From contig NZ_JAMXFA010000011.1 of NCBI RefSeq assembly GCF_025370785.1, forward strand, positions 104,862 through 168,861: a stretch of DNA of 64,000 nucleotides. Direction: 5' to 3'. The first letter of the stretch is position 1, and each line of letters begins with the position of its first letter. The DNA is from Laspinema olomoucense D3b (GTDB lineage: Bacteria; Cyanobacteriota; Cyanobacteriia; Cyanobacteriales; Laspinemataceae). The notes below the pieces were generated by a model. That model was not told the DNA's origin, made no database searches, and saw only the letters and a program-made list of their open reading frames with translations. The position numbers were made by a program, and so were the translations under genes. Below, piece after piece: positions 16,468 through 26,919 of this stretch.

Positions 16468-17925
16468 TTATTCCGTCACGACCCAAGTATCTTTACTCCC
16501 CCCGCCTTGGGAAGAATTGACCACTAAAGACCCTCGTTTTAAGGCAACCCGAGTTAATCCACCGGGGTTAACATAGATATCTTTTCCATAAAGGATATAG
16601 GGTCTCAAATCGACGTGACAGCCTTCAATATGACTATCAATTAAGGTGGGAACCCGAGACAGACAGAGGGTAGGTTGGGCGATATAATTGCGAGGATTGG
16701 TCCGAATGCGATCGGCAAAGTCTTCTCGTTGTTCTGCCGTCGCCTGAGTGCCAATTAACATTCCATACCCGCCGGATTCATTCGCTGCCTTGACTACTAA
16801 TTTATCCAAATTAGCCAAAACATGATCTAAATGCTGGGGATTTCCGCATAAATAAGTCGGAACATTGGGAATAATTTGGTCTTCTCCCAGATAATACCGA
16901 ATCATCTCGGGGACAAAGGCATAAATTGCCTTATCATCAGCCACACCCGTTCCCAAAGCATTGGCAATTCCCAACCGACCCGATCGATACACCTCCATTA
17001 ATCCGGGTACGCCTAACAAAGAATCCGGGCGAAATGCTAGAGGGTCGATAAAATCATCATCAATGCGACGATAAACCACATCAACGCGCTTTAGACCCTT
17101 CGTCGTCCGCATTTGTAAGTAGCCATCGGCGACGATTAAATCCTTCCCTTCCACCAGTTCCACGCCCATTTGCTGGGCTAGAAACGAATGTTCAAAGTAC
17201 GCGGAATTGTAAATCCCCGGGGTAATGACCACCACATTGGGATTCGGCAAATTATCCGGCGCAAGATTTAATAACGTCTCTAACAGATAACTGGGATATT
17301 CATCAACAGGTTGAATATCCATCGTTCTAAAAACTTGCGGGAATGTACTTTTCATCACCCGGCGGTTTTCTAAAACGTAGGAAACCCCAGAAGGACATCG
17401 CAAATTATCTTCTAAAACATACCACTGCCCATCTTTATCGCGGACTAAATCGGTGCCGGTGATGTGACACCAAATTCCCTTGGGCGGTTTTAACCCGATG
17501 CAAGGTTTGAGAAAGCCTTTCGCCGACTGAACCAATTCGAGGGGAATTACCCCATCTTTGATGATTTTTTGTTCCCCATAAATATCCGCCAGGAATAGAT
17601 TTAAGGCTTCAATTCGCTGTTTCAGTCCACGATTGAGAGTGGCCCATTCGTTCGCTGGTACAATGCGGGGAATAATGTCAAATGGAAAAATCCGCTCGTT
17701 GCCTTCGCTATCCCCATAAACTGTGAAGGTGATCCCCAGCTTAAACATGGCGCTTTGTGCCGCCTGTTGTCGCTGGAGAAGTTCTCCGTCTGATAGCGAA
17801 TTGATTCTGTTGATCAAAGGGTTCGCCTGGGGGCGAGGGTTTCCCTTCTCGATAAACAGTTCATCGTAAAAGTCGCCTGGATCGTATGTGTCAAATCGCA
17901 CAGTCTGCTCTCTAACGCTGTCCAC
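16468..17925 (-). CDS. Circularly permuted ATP-grasp type 2 protein (COG2308)
   Basis: This 485-residue protein has the signatures of the circularly permuted type 2 ATP-grasp family: GIKFT-like [10 protein letters not shown] near residue 65, [30 protein letters not shown], and near the C-terminus [13 protein letters not shown] and the RPYILYG segment. Members are predicted peptide-bond-forming ligases. It is the first gene of the minus-strand pair with alpha-E and part of the Anbu neighbourhood. The start [20 protein letters not shown] agrees with the family, which usually begins with a short Y(D/N)PG(D/E)FYDE motif. Confidence 0.92.
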   Translation of the reverse strand: MDSVREQTVRFDTYDPGDFYDELFIEKGNPRPQANPLINRINSLSDGELLQRQQAAQSAMFKLGITFTVYGDSEGNERIFPFDIIPRIVPANEWATLNRGLKQRIEALNLFLADIYGEQKIIKDGVIPLELVQSAKGFLKPCIGLKPPKGIWCHITGTDLVRDKDGQWYVLEDNLRCPSGVSYVLENRRVMKSTFPQVFRTMDIQPVDEYPSYLLETLLNLAPDNLPNPNVVVITPGIYNSAYFEHSFLAQQMGVELVEGKDLIVADGYLQMRTTKGLKRVDVVYRRIDDDFIDPLAFRPDSLLGVPGLMEVYRSGRLGIANALGTGVADDKAIYAFVPEMIRYYLGEDQIIPNVPTYLCGNPQHLDHVLANLDKLVVKAANESGGYGMLIGTQATAEQREDFADRIRTNPRNYIAQPTLCLSRVPTLIDSHIEGCHVDLRPYILYGKDIYVNPGGLTRVALKRGSLVVNSSQGGGSKDTWVVTE

Positions 17926-18121
17926 TACTTTAGGATAAATGGAGTAGATAGAATACGGGCAGACTATTAATTTTTATGAACCTGCCCGGTTTAGATTCGG
18001 GGATATCGGTTCTCGAAACTACTACAGGACTAGGGGTATATAGGGTTAAGGGATTTTAAAACGGGCTTTTGCTTTTTCAACAAACCCAGACATTTGTGTA
18101 TCGGGTTAAACCCAATACCAT

Positions 18122-18151
18122 AACGACTGAAGTCGTTACTACGAACACCGG
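18122..18151. repeat. Dispersed palindromic repeat, copy 2
   Basis: AACGACTGAAGTCGTTACTA is followed by a GAACACCGG tail. The same palindrome occurs at 15142-15155 and twice at 32087-32132. The reverse complement of the last copy also shares the TTACTA(A/C)GAACA(T/C)CGG extension. It is intergenic and non-coding. Confidence 0.6.
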
Positions 18152-18161
18152 AGAATGACAC

Positions 18162-18683
18162 TCACTGAGGATTGGACTGAGTTAGACGATGGAGGAGATG
18201 GAGAAAATCGTCGAGAATCGGTGGAAAATTGGTGGGGGTTAGGATAGGCACATGGACGAAGAGGGCATCCCTTTTTTTGGGGTGAGGATGGAGATGAGTG
18301 AGAACGGCATAATAGAGGGCTTCGCAGACGAATTGTCCGGCATCTTCGCTGATTTCAGTGAGTTTTAAATCCTGGATGAGTGGAGGAAGATTTAAGGGGG
18401 TGACGATCGCCTCTTTGCCACATCTTGCTTGTTTTTCTACGGTGAGTTTTTGCCTGGATTCTGCCATGCCGCAACATACCACAAGATCCGGTTGCAGTTC
18501 GTTGATTTTGGCGATCGCCTGCTTGGGGGCCTCTTGAAAATCTACGGGTAATTTCCGTAGGAAGTGCAGATGATGGGGAATCCCACTCACCTGGGACACT
18601 TTCTCCAATAACTCATCGGAGGAGTTTGTTTGGTGATGGGACATCCAAATATCAAACGAGGTTAGGAGGATGGTTTGAGTCAT
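18162..18683 (-). CDS. Pyroglutamyl-peptidase I-like protein (peptidase C15)
   Basis: This protein of about 173 residues starts MTQTILLTSFDIW. It resembles peptidase family C15, which removes N-terminal pyroglutamate. The expected catalytic positions are visible: Glu in GMAESRQKLTVEKQA, Cys in AGQFVCEALYYAVL and His in LFVHVPIL. It is somewhat shorter than typical enzymes (about 200-215). The frame is open up to 18749, but that would overlap the first bases of hisH, so the ATG at 18681-18683 is preferred. It diverges from hisH with a 65-base shared promoter region. Confidence 0.75.
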   Translation of the reverse strand: MTQTILLTSFDIWMSHHQTNSSDELLEKVSQVSGIPHHLHFLRKLPVDFQEAPKQAIAKINELQPDLVVCCGMAESRQKLTVEKQARCGKEAIVTPLNLPPLIQDLKLTEISEDAGQFVCEALYYAVLTHLHPHPKKRDALFVHVPILTPTNFPPILDDFLHLLHRLTQSNPQ

Positions 18684-18704
18684 AGCAATGGGTCCGTTAC
18701 CCTT

Positions 18705-18710
18705 TATAAT
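18705..18710 (+). promoter_or_regulatory. Possible -10 box for hisH
   Basis: A perfect TATAAT lies 39 bases upstream of the hisH ATG, in the short divergent region. No good TTGACA-like box is seen at 16-18 bases before it. Confidence 0.35.
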
Positions 18711-18748
18711 AGATAGAGCCTCAGTCAAGTATTTTAAGGAAAAAGGCA

Positions 18749-19393
18749 ATGCCGGTAATCGCCGTCATCGACTATGATATGGGCAATCTGCACTCCGTCT
18801 GTAAGGGATTGGAGAATGCAGGGGCCACAGCCAAAATCACCGATGTCCCTGGGGAAATTGAGCAGGCAGATGCGGTTCTGTTACCCGGAGTGGGGTCCTT
18901 TGATCCAGCAATCCAACATTTGCGATATAGAGATTTAGTCTCCCCGGTTCAGGATGCGATCGCCTCGGGAAAACCCTTTTTAGGGGTTTGTCTCGGATTG
19001 CAAATCCTGTTTGATAGCAGCGAAGAAGGAAAAGAACCCGGTTTAGGCATTATTCCTGGGGTGGTTCGTCGCTTTAAATCCGAACCCGGTTTAACCATTC
19101 CCCATATCGGGTGGAATCGTCTGGACTTGACGCAACCAGATGTTCCCTTGTGGCAGCATTTGCAGCATCAGCCTTGGTTGTATTTTGTCCATTCTTATTA
19201 CGTTGACCCTGTTGATTCTGCCGTAACTGCCGCTACTGTAACTCATGGCAGTCAAACCGTCACCGCTGCGATCGCCCGGGATAACCTCGTTGCCGTGCAA
19301 TTTCACCCGGAGAAATCTTCCACTGCCGGGTTGCAAATGTTAGCCAACTTTGTCCAACAAATCGAGATGCGATCGCTGGCAATGTCCCATTAA
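18749..19393 (+). CDS. hisH: Imidazole glycerol phosphate synthase, glutaminase subunit HisH
   Basis: This 214-residue class I glutamine amidotransferase supplies ammonia to HisF in histidine biosynthesis. The N-terminus IAVIDYDMGNLHSVCKGLEN is typical of HisH. The catalytic Cys is residue 81 in FLGVCLGLQ, and His and Glu of the triad are in VQFHPEKSS near residue 187. The HIGWN and YFVHSYYV motifs are also specific to HisH. It stands alone; hisF is not in the window, as is usual in cyanobacteria where his genes are scattered. Confidence 0.96.
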   Translation: MPVIAVIDYDMGNLHSVCKGLENAGATAKITDVPGEIEQADAVLLPGVGSFDPAIQHLRYRDLVSPVQDAIASGKPFLGVCLGLQILFDSSEEGKEPGLGIIPGVVRRFKSEPGLTIPHIGWNRLDLTQPDVPLWQHLQHQPWLYFVHSYYVDPVDSAVTAATVTHGSQTVTAAIARDNLVAVQFHPEKSSTAGLQMLANFVQQIEMRSLAMSH

Positions 19394-20106
19394 AACAACA
19401 AACCGGGGTATGAGTACCCCGGTTATAAAAACTCTACTTAATTCAGGTTCTGGCAAAAATTTAATCCGTCAATCCGTTGAAAATTTAGGGCAAAAAACAA
19501 CACCCAATCGGTCCTAGCTTAGTGACTTCCTCTCTTCTTTTGAGCTTTTGTGGAGGTGGCCGTGAAACCGCAGTTTCAATCGCATTGCTCCCTACTGCAT
19601 CATTGGAGGAAATATCAGCCCGGGGATTGGGTGATGTTCTTCGGTTTGTTGTGGTACGAGACAGATGTAAAATGGAACAGCTTTAACCTCTTTAGGTGTG
19701 AACGTGGACTTGGCTGTTTGAATCTGCCAGGGAAGCGTTTTCCGCTTCAATTACTACTTTAGCGGTTTTTGATCCAGACGCAAGCAAATGCAAGAAAGGT
19801 TTACATCAAGGGAAGCATTTGCTTAAAAATAGATTAAGTTAAGTAAACTAGCGGCCCCAACTTGGGTTTGAAACCCCTATTTTTGCGATCGCCCGGGTCA
19901 GGGGCTGGGTTGCTGTTAACCCTGGCGGGAGGCCCAGGTGAATCGGGACTCCAGGGTAAAGCAATTTGCAAATTAAGCGGTTTTCGGAAACAGCAGTCTG
20001 TTACCTTGATTAAGTTATTGTTATAGGCCGCATCGCACACCTGAATGTCAGTTGCAGCGCAACCCGGGGATTCGGGGCGAGTTTAAGGTAAAAGTGGGTA
20101 AGAATT
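19394..20106. other. 713-base intergenic region with hairpins
   Basis: It holds a perfect hairpin right after hisH (19401-19424) and a second inverted repeat, AAGCAAATGC at 19782-19791 with GCATTTGCTT at 19815-19824. An open frame of 70 codons at 19550-19762 shows no family likeness. I see no riboswitch fold that I can name ahead of the aspartate kinase gene. It may carry a long leader for that gene or a small RNA. Confidence 0.4.
19401..19424 (+). terminator. Hairpin terminator after hisH
   Basis: AACCGGGGTA pairs perfectly with TACCCCGGTT around a TGAG loop, 8 bases after the hisH stop codon. The T-tract is missing, so termination would depend on hairpin strength. Confidence 0.55.
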
Positions 20107-21930
20107 ATGGCGCTGATAGTCCAAAAATACGGGGGGTCCTCCGTAGGGTCCGTTGAACGCATTAACGCCGTTGCCGAACGGGTGATCAAAACCGTGAAGG
20201 GCGGCAATTCCGTGGTGGTGGTCGTTTCAGCAATGGGAAAAACCACTGACGGACTGGTAAAATTAGCCAATGAAATCTCGTCGAATCCCTCTCGCCGGGA
20301 AATGGATATGTTGCTTTCCACAGGAGAGCAAATTTCCATCGCCCTGTTGAGTATGGCGTTGCAAGAATTGGGGCAACCGGCAATTTCCCTGACGGGTGCA
20401 CAGGTGGGCATTGTCACGGAAGCGGCACATACCCGCGCCCGGATTTTGCGAATTGAGACGCAACGAATTGAGCAACAGATACAAGAAGGTAAAGTGGTTG
20501 TAGTTGCGGGATTCCAAGGCATCACGAATACGAAAGATTTGGAAATTACCACCCTGGGACGGGGGGGTTCGGATACCTCGGCGGTGGCCCTGGCGGCTGC
20601 TTTACGGGCCGATCGCTGCGAAATCTATACCGATGTCCCGGGCATTTTAACCGCTGACCCCCGTTTGGTTCCTGATGCCCAACTGATGACGGAAATTACC
20701 TGCGATGAAATGCTGGAATTAGCCAGTTTGGGGGCGAAAGTGTTGCATCCTCGGGCGGTAGAAATTGCCCGGAACTATGGCGTTCCCTTGGTGGTTCTGT
20801 CCAGTTGGACCGATGATCCAGGGACTCTGGTGAGTTCACCGAAGCCAATGGCAAGACCCCTAGAAGGGTTGGAACTGGTGCATCCCGTAGATGGGGTGGA
20901 ATTTGATACGAATCAGGCGAAAGTTGCCCTGTTGCGGGTTCCCGATCGCCCCGGTGTGGCGGCGCAGTTGTTTGGGGAAATCGGACGGCAAGAAGTGGAT
21001 GTGGATTTGATTATTCAGTCCATTCACGAATTGAATACCAATGATATTGCCTTTACGGTGAGTCAGGAATCGGTGAATCAGGCAGAGGCAGTGGCAGCAG
21101 CGATCGCCCCGACCCTCCGCAACCGCCTGGATTCAGCCCCAGAAGAGGCAGAAGTCATGGTTGATCGCCAGATTGCCAAGGTTAGTATTTCGGGCGCTGG
21201 AATGATTGGACGTCCCGGTGTGGCGGCGAAAATGTTTGCGACCCTGGCTGAGGCAGGGGTGAATATGCAAATGATTTCCACCTCAGAAGTGAAAGTGAGT
21301 TGCGTAGTGGATGCGGACCAATGCGATCGCGCGATCGATGCCCTTTGCCAAGCTTTTGAAGTCAGTTCCTCTCCCCTGCAATCCGGCAGTTCCAGTCCAG
21401 TTAAGGCGATCGCCCCGAATACTCCCCCAGTCCGTGGGGTGGCCCTGGATTTGAATCAAGCGCGGGTGGCAATTCGCCATATCCCCGATCGCCCCGGCAT
21501 GGCGGCGAAATTCTTCGGTGTCCTCGCCCAGGAAAATATTAGCGTAGATACCATTATCCAATCCCAACGCTGCCATATTATCAACGGCACTCCCACCCGA
21601 GATATTGCCTTTACCGTGGCCCGGAATGATGCCAAAGATGCCCGCCGAGTCTTAGTTCCTTTAGCCGCAGAATTAGGCTGTGGAGAAATTGTTGTAGATG
21701 AGGAAATTGCCAAAGTTAGCATCGTCGGTTCCGGCATGGTAAATCATCCCGGCATTGCTGCTGAGATGTTTAATGCCTTGGCAAGAGAACGCATCAACAT
21801 CCAAATGATTGCCACCTCTGAAATTAAAGTCAGTTGCGTAGTTGATCGCGAGTCGGGGGTGAAAGCTTTACAAGTTATTCACGCCATCTTCAATCTGGCG
21901 GGAACTCAAAAAATCGAAGTTCCTGCATGA
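20107..21930 (+). CDS. lysC: Aspartate kinase with four ACT domains
   Basis: This 607-residue enzyme phosphorylates aspartate, the first step toward lysine, threonine and methionine. The kinase domain (about 1-245) has KYGGSSVG at 7-14, STGEQIS, and [15 protein letters not shown]. The C-terminus holds two pairs of ACT regulatory domains (about 265-420 and 445-600); the second pair repeats the sequence pattern of the first ([19 protein letters not shown] against [19 protein letters not shown]). Around 600 residues with duplicated ACT pairs is the usual cyanobacterial form, against about 400 in Bacillus. Feedback by lysine and threonine is expected from the family. Confidence 0.95.
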   Translation: MALIVQKYGGSSVGSVERINAVAERVIKTVKGGNSVVVVVSAMGKTTDGLVKLANEISSNPSRREMDMLLSTGEQISIALLSMALQELGQPAISLTGAQVGIVTEAAHTRARILRIETQRIEQQIQEGKVVVVAGFQGITNTKDLEITTLGRGGSDTSAVALAAALRADRCEIYTDVPGILTADPRLVPDAQLMTEITCDEMLELASLGAKVLHPRAVEIARNYGVPLVVLSSWTDDPGTLVSSPKPMARPLEGLELVHPVDGVEFDTNQAKVALLRVPDRPGVAAQLFGEIGRQEVDVDLIIQSIHELNTNDIAFTVSQESVNQAEAVAAAIAPTLRNRLDSAPEEAEVMVDRQIAKVSISGAGMIGRPGVAAKMFATLAEAGVNMQMISTSEVKVSCVVDADQCDRAIDALCQAFEVSSSPLQSGSSSPVKAIAPNTPPVRGVALDLNQARVAIRHIPDRPGMAAKFFGVLAQENISVDTIIQSQRCHIINGTPTRDIAFTVARNDAKDARRVLVPLAAELGCGEIVVDEEIAKVSIVGSGMVNHPGIAAEMFNALARERINIQMIATSEIKVSCVVDRESGVKALQVIHAIFNLAGTQKIEVPA

Positions 21931-22010
21931 TGCAAAAGCAATGAGGGTGGAGAAAACTTCACCCTCATTCCGGTTATTATGAGTTGTTATAGCGTTTCTC
22001 TTGTTGGTGA

Positions 22011-22110
22011 AGTACATTCACCGATCCCCCTAAATCCCCCTTGACAAGGGGGACTTTCCAGGTCCCCCCCTTGTTAAGGGGGGCTAGGGGGGATCGATAT
22101 AGATGTACCT
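22011..22110. repeat. Inverted repeat of C-rich and G-rich arms
   Basis: The outer ends AGTACAT and ATGTACC(T) enclose GATCCCCCTA on the left and TAGGGGGGATC on the right. Inside are two further hairpins, CCCCCTTGACAAGGGGG and CCCCCCTTGTTAAGGGGGG. The element of about 100 bases has no coding capacity. Related C-rich hairpins occur at about 9417-9447 and 41680-41725. It lies between the aspartate kinase and glycosyltransferase genes, which converge. Confidence 0.6.
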
Positions 22111-22134
22111 CATGGATGTGAAAATTGCTATATA

Positions 22135-23670
22135 TTATTCCGCCTTTTCTTCCGTCCCGTTTTCGCTCACTTCTTCAGTCTGAAAATACAGGGCGTTTAA
22201 ATCATCTACATTCAAATCAAAAGCCGGTTTCGGATTGCGGAAATAGGGATGAATTATCAGGACCTTTTCGGGCCGTCGGTCATTGGGTGCAGCGACAATT
22301 TCTTTAATGACCTTCAGATACTCTTTGGCGGTACTTTCCCAGGTGTACTGTTCCAAAACCAGCTTTTGACAGCGCGATCGCATCTGTTCCCATAATTCCC
22401 GATCGCCTAACAGCCGTTCTAATCCTCGGGCAATATCTGAGCAATCAGCAGGATCAACCAGGACCGCACATTCTTCCGGGGTCTGTTTGAGAACTTCACT
22501 CAACCCGCTATTTTTCGTCACCACCAAGGGTAAGCCAGCCGCTGCTGCTTCCAACGGCGCTAACCCAAAAGGTTCAAACAACGAAGTTAAAGTAAACACC
22601 GAACCCCGTTTTGCTAAAAATCGATAACAAGCAGCCAAAGCCGGTTGATCCGGCACACAAAACGCACTGATTTTCCCCCATAACTTATTCTTTTTAACCA
22701 CTTTCCGAATCGGCGCTAAGACCCGTTCTGTTTCATCGTCGCTGCATTCTTCCTGAAGGGGATTATCCAGTCCGCCCGTAATCATTAACAGATTGGCGGT
22801 GTTTTGCAGCGTCTCACTCTGGGCAAAGGCTTCCACGAGCCCTTGGAGGTTTTTCTTCGGTGCGAGGCGGCTAGAGGCCAAAATAATCGGATATCCCAGA
22901 CGGTCCTCATCAATATCCCGGGCCAATCGTTCATCAATTAGGTCCTGAATCTCTTTTTCATTCTCGCAGGAGACATTGGGACTAAACATACTGGCATCGA
23001 CCCCGGGTGGAATCACCATAAACCGGGTATCGTCATTCACATCCACCGCATCGCGATAAACCCGATGACCATATTGCTCAAAGCGTTCTGTTTTCGTACT
23101 GGTAATATTGATCGCTGACCGATTCATGCTCAACCGTTCCGCCATCAAACGCCGAGCAAAATGAAAATGCCTGTCCATGCTTTCCATATTTTGCGGCGTC
23201 ATTTCCAGTTTGTCTATTTTTTGAGCGCCGAGGGAATGACCCGTAAAGGTGAAGGGGATACCTGTGGCGGCTTCAATCAAAACACCAGCGAGACCCCCAT
23301 CCCCGTAATGGGTGGTAAAAATATCGGGGAATGCGCCCTCTTGGCGATAGAATTGGAGAATATTGGGAACCCATTCTTTGACCATAAGCGGCCAGAGTAG
23401 TTCTTTGCGGATAAATCCTTTTGGACCCGCCCGAAAGCGGATAATTCGGACATTTTCCACCCCAGGATAGGAATCGAACCCTTCGGCAAACTCGGGCCAG
23501 TCGGCATCAATAATCTGGCGAGTGATAATATCAACTTTGTGACCTAGATTGGCGATCGCGATCGCCACCTGTTTCACATAAACTAACTGGCCCCCGAAAT
23601 CCGGATGTTCAGTCAGATGAGTATCTTTTGGATCGAAGTTACCCTGGGGATTCAGAAATGCAATACGCAT
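22135..23670 (-). CDS. GT4 glycosyltransferase, sucrose-phosphate/sucrose-synthase-like
   Basis: This protein of about 511 residues uses a nucleotide sugar as donor. It has the GT-B fold motifs of family GT4: an N-terminal FGGQLVYVKQVAIAIANLGH segment, TGHSLG, VIPPGVD, SSRLAPKKN in the donor domain, and the EPFGLAPLEAAAAGLP signature. The pattern is that of sucrose-phosphate synthase, mannosylfructose-phosphate synthase and sucrose synthase. It lacks the phosphatase domain found in some cyanobacterial SPS and the long N-terminus of plant sucrose synthase. The exact acceptor is uncertain. ATG 23668-23670 (MRIAFLNPQG) is preferred to TTG or GTG codons just upstream. Confidence 0.8.
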   Translation of the reverse strand: MRIAFLNPQGNFDPKDTHLTEHPDFGGQLVYVKQVAIAIANLGHKVDIITRQIIDADWPEFAEGFDSYPGVENVRIIRFRAGPKGFIRKELLWPLMVKEWVPNILQFYRQEGAFPDIFTTHYGDGGLAGVLIEAATGIPFTFTGHSLGAQKIDKLEMTPQNMESMDRHFHFARRLMAERLSMNRSAINITSTKTERFEQYGHRVYRDAVDVNDDTRFMVIPPGVDASMFSPNVSCENEKEIQDLIDERLARDIDEDRLGYPIILASSRLAPKKNLQGLVEAFAQSETLQNTANLLMITGGLDNPLQEECSDDETERVLAPIRKVVKKNKLWGKISAFCVPDQPALAACYRFLAKRGSVFTLTSLFEPFGLAPLEAAAAGLPLVVTKNSGLSEVLKQTPEECAVLVDPADCSDIARGLERLLGDRELWEQMRSRCQKLVLEQYTWESTAKEYLKVIKEIVAAPNDRRPEKVLIIHPYFRNPKPAFDLNVDDLNALYFQTEEVSENGTEEKAE

Positions 23671-23858
23671 CAGCAGATTTTTCACCAAACGACTGCCTCA
23701 AGTGTATAGGGTTGAGGGAGATTCGCCACATTCTCAATAGTAGCTTAAACCCTGAAGCATTAGCTAGTCAGTCTTTGACCGAAAATGAAAGATAATTTGG
23801 ATCATCGCGATCGCGCTATTTTCGATAATCTAGAAGATAAAAGTCGCTCTTATTAATT

Positions 23859-24242
23859 ATGAATTCACTCCCATCCCAGATTCGTGCCATTGATGACGAA
23901 CTCTCTAAACGTGAGCTTGCTCTCGACCCTGGGGGTTATTTCATCATTTACCTCGATCGCGAGGCGGAATTAATTTGTGCCAAGCATTATACCAATGTGA
24001 TTGATGAGCGAGGGTTAGCCCTTGACCCGGAAACCGGAAAACCCATACCCGCACGAGGAAAGGTCCAACGCACCTACGAAACGTTATTCTCTGGGAGAAC
24101 CGCGAAAGAACTCTGCGTAAAAATTTTTGAGGAAACGAACCCTTGTTCAGTGACGATGCTGGATCACGCTGCCTATCTGGGACGAGAATTTATGCGGGCT
24201 CAGATGGCCCTGGAGAGTGGAGAGGAGTATGTTCAGGATTAG
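23859..24242 (+). CDS. Small cyanobacterial protein, DUF4346-like
   Basis: This is a 127-residue soluble protein. The core LALDPGGYFIIYLDREAELI CAKHY and the following LALDPETGKP segment resemble the cyanobacterial DUF4346 family as I remember it. The C-terminal half (TAKELCVKIFEE, then MLDHAAYLGREFMRAQMALE) is also typical. The function is unknown. There is no signal peptide or membrane segment. It stands alone between two minus-strand genes. Confidence 0.7.
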   Translation: MNSLPSQIRAIDDELSKRELALDPGGYFIIYLDREAELICAKHYTNVIDERGLALDPETGKPIPARGKVQRTYETLFSGRTAKELCVKIFEETNPCSVTMLDHAAYLGREFMRAQMALESGEEYVQD

Positions 24243-24422
24243 GGTAAGGGTATAGTCTTTCCAGGAACAAACAACCGAGTTTCTGGGCGATTATCTGTGG
24301 CAATGCCAGTGGAGAGTTTGACACCAAACCCGCGTTCTAACCACTGAGGTTGCAGATGAGCGCATTTTGGGTCAATGCGCTCATCCCCAAGCCGAATCCA
24401 GAGTCAAAATCAGTGCAGTCAG

Positions 24423-25151
24423 TTACTGTAAAAAGCCTCCTTGATAGAAATAATAGGTTGCCATTGGGATAACCGTTGCGAGGACTAAGAGGACGATCAC
24501 CACTACCGTGGCATTGCCGGTATCGGTTTCTTCTGCGGTGGCAAAGGTGCGTTCGATGTCCAAGCTGGTATCAACAATCGGGGGACCGGGGTCCGCTTGA
24601 CCGGAAAGGACGGCAATCATGCGATCGCTGGCATCAGTTAAGGCTTGATTGTATTTATCCCCCTCTCGTAACGGGACTTGTAGGGTTTCTTGGGCCACAC
24701 TTTCAGCAATTTCAGCGGTTAAGAGGGATTTGACGTCATCTCCAGTCCGGATGGCGGAATTATTCGTAAGGGTATCCACCACCAGTAAGGTTTGATGGGC
24801 CCCTTCCTCTGGGGTGGGAAACCATTTTTCAAAGAGTGTTTCGGTAAAACTATCAATGGTTTCGCCGTAGTCTAGGCGGCGAATGGTGACGAGACGAACT
24901 TCGTTGCCGGTGTCTTTTTGGAGTTGACTCAGGGCTTTGCTGATATTGCCTTCGGTGAGGCGACTGAGGACTTCGGCATCATCAATGGTCCAAGTGCGAT
25001 CGCCTGCATGGAGAATTGGCATTTGATAAACCCCAGTTGCCGCAGCCGGTGCCACTGCCACCAAGGTTGCTAAGGCGATCGCCGTGATGGATAAAAGAAG
25101 TCCCTGAAATCCGGCTTTCCAGGTCGTGATTCGATGGAGGATCTGTTTCAT
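24423..25151 (-). CDS. psb32: Psb32-type TPM-domain protein
   Basis: This 242-residue protein has a signal peptide (about 1-39, ending APAAATG), a TPM domain (about 50-185) with TWTIDDAEVLSRLTEGNIS, TGNEVRLVTIRRLDYGE and TLLVVDTLTNNSAIRTGDDV, and one membrane span near the C-terminus (about 215-236). This is the architecture of Psb32, a thylakoid TPM protein that protects photosystem II and aids its repair. TPM domains in other bacteria have other roles, but the cyanobacterial setting and layout favour Psb32. Confidence 0.85.
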   Translation of the reverse strand: MKQILHRITTWKAGFQGLLLSITAIALATLVAVAPAAATGVYQMPILHAGDRTWTIDDAEVLSRLTEGNISKALSQLQKDTGNEVRLVTIRRLDYGETIDSFTETLFEKWFPTPEEGAHQTLLVVDTLTNNSAIRTGDDVKSLLTAEIAESVAQETLQVPLREGDKYNQALTDASDRMIAVLSGQADPGPPIVDTSLDIERTFATAEETDTGNATVVVIVLLVLATVIPMATYYFYQGGFLQ

Positions 25152-25289
25152 AAAATGGGTCTCAAAAGTTATTGTTTAACTTTACCCCATTGACCCGGAC
25201 CGATTAAAGCAGATACTCCCCTCGGTGACTTCGTAAAAAAGCCTAAACTCTCCGACTTGTTGCTGTCCCTGACCCGGTAAGATGATTGA

Positions 25290-26090
<801 letters not shown>

Positions 26091-26185
26091 GCAGCCCTCC
26101 CGCCTGGTGAAATCGGCCTCCCCAAATGCCTATTTTGCTCAAGTTAAAGCCGGTTTAAACGGCCTTTCCCTTTGTCAAAAAATTA

Positions 26186-26212
26186 GCCTTTGCCAACTTT
26201 TTCGGCAAAGGC
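26186..26212. terminator. Hairpin between convergent fabG and DUF1830 genes
   Basis: GCCTTTGCC at 26186-26194 pairs with GGCAAAGGC at 26204-26212 around an AACTTTTTC loop. A T-tract after the stem is missing, so it is a possible rather than a clear terminator. Confidence 0.45.
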
Positions 26213-26265
26213 TCAGGGGTGGGACAGTGCGGATTTTCTCCTTTTACGGGGTCTAATCCAATGTT

Positions 26266-26574
26266 TTAAGAGGCGATGGACTGGTTATAAGAACGAGATT
26301 CGGATACCTGAACCTGCAAGCGATCGCAAGAAATCCGTTCCGGCCTACCGGGAATCCCATCTTGACAAGTGGTAATTTCTAATTGAGCCTCTGGAACAGC
26401 GGTAAACATCAACCGTTCTTGAGGAAACAAAACTCGTCTTAATTCAAAATCTTTTGAATTAATCAATTTAATAATTTGAAGATAAGGGGTCAAATTGCTA
26501 TGAAAACATAAAATATGGGGATAAAAAGCATCGTCTGTTTTAACTTGTTCTTCCAGCCTTGAAGTTAATATCAT
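26266..26574 (-). CDS. DUF1830 family protein
   Basis: The core HILCFHSNLTPYLQIIKLIN, RRVLFPQERLMFTAVPEAQL EITT and ISCDRLQVQ match the pattern of the short cyanobacterial DUF1830 family (an I-L-C-x-x-x-N-x-T start, a central V-(V/L)-F-P segment and a final I-S-C). The function is unknown. The frame is open up to 26676, but family members are about 80-110 residues, so the ATG at 26572-26574 is preferred. No clear ribosome binding site marks either start. Confidence 0.7.
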   Translation of the reverse strand: MILTSRLEEQVKTDDAFYPHILCFHSNLTPYLQIIKLINSKDFELRRVLFPQERLMFTAVPEAQLEITTCQDGIPGRPERISCDRLQVQVSESRSYNQSIAS

Positions 26575-26919
26575 TTTAATGGCGATAAATGCTAAGTGGG
26601 TTAGGGTGGGATTTTGACGGTTCCCCTCGTTTTCTACCTTTAAGAAAAGTAGAACTGGCTCAAATCCTATCTTCAATTTATATCACTGATAAAATCCTTT
26701 TATATCTATCCTGGGTTAGATTCTGGGATTGTACGGGGACTTAAGTATATACCCGGCTCAAAAGGGCCTTGTTAAGGCTTAAGGTGAGGATTAATACAGC
26801 CCCCTCAGAACTGACCGCTTCCCGCTATCCCTACAAGGGGCAATTCATCGCCTGCCCGCCTAGGGATTCGGTTCCATCTGTTCAATTTGCGAAAGTTTTG
26901 CCAGTACAGGACGTGAAGA

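Noticed and set aside
19550..19762. 70-codon open frame upstream of the aspartate kinase
   Set aside because: No ribosome binding site, no family likeness and an uneven amino acid composition. It may be chance in a long leader.
19825..20106. Lysine riboswitch ahead of the aspartate kinase gene
   Set aside because: I could not find the conserved core or the expected helices, and this class is not typical of cyanobacteria.
22135..23670. Glycosyltransferase being a full sucrose synthase (susA)
   Set aside because: It is about 300 residues shorter than sucrose synthases, so only the broader GT4 sucrose-type label is given.
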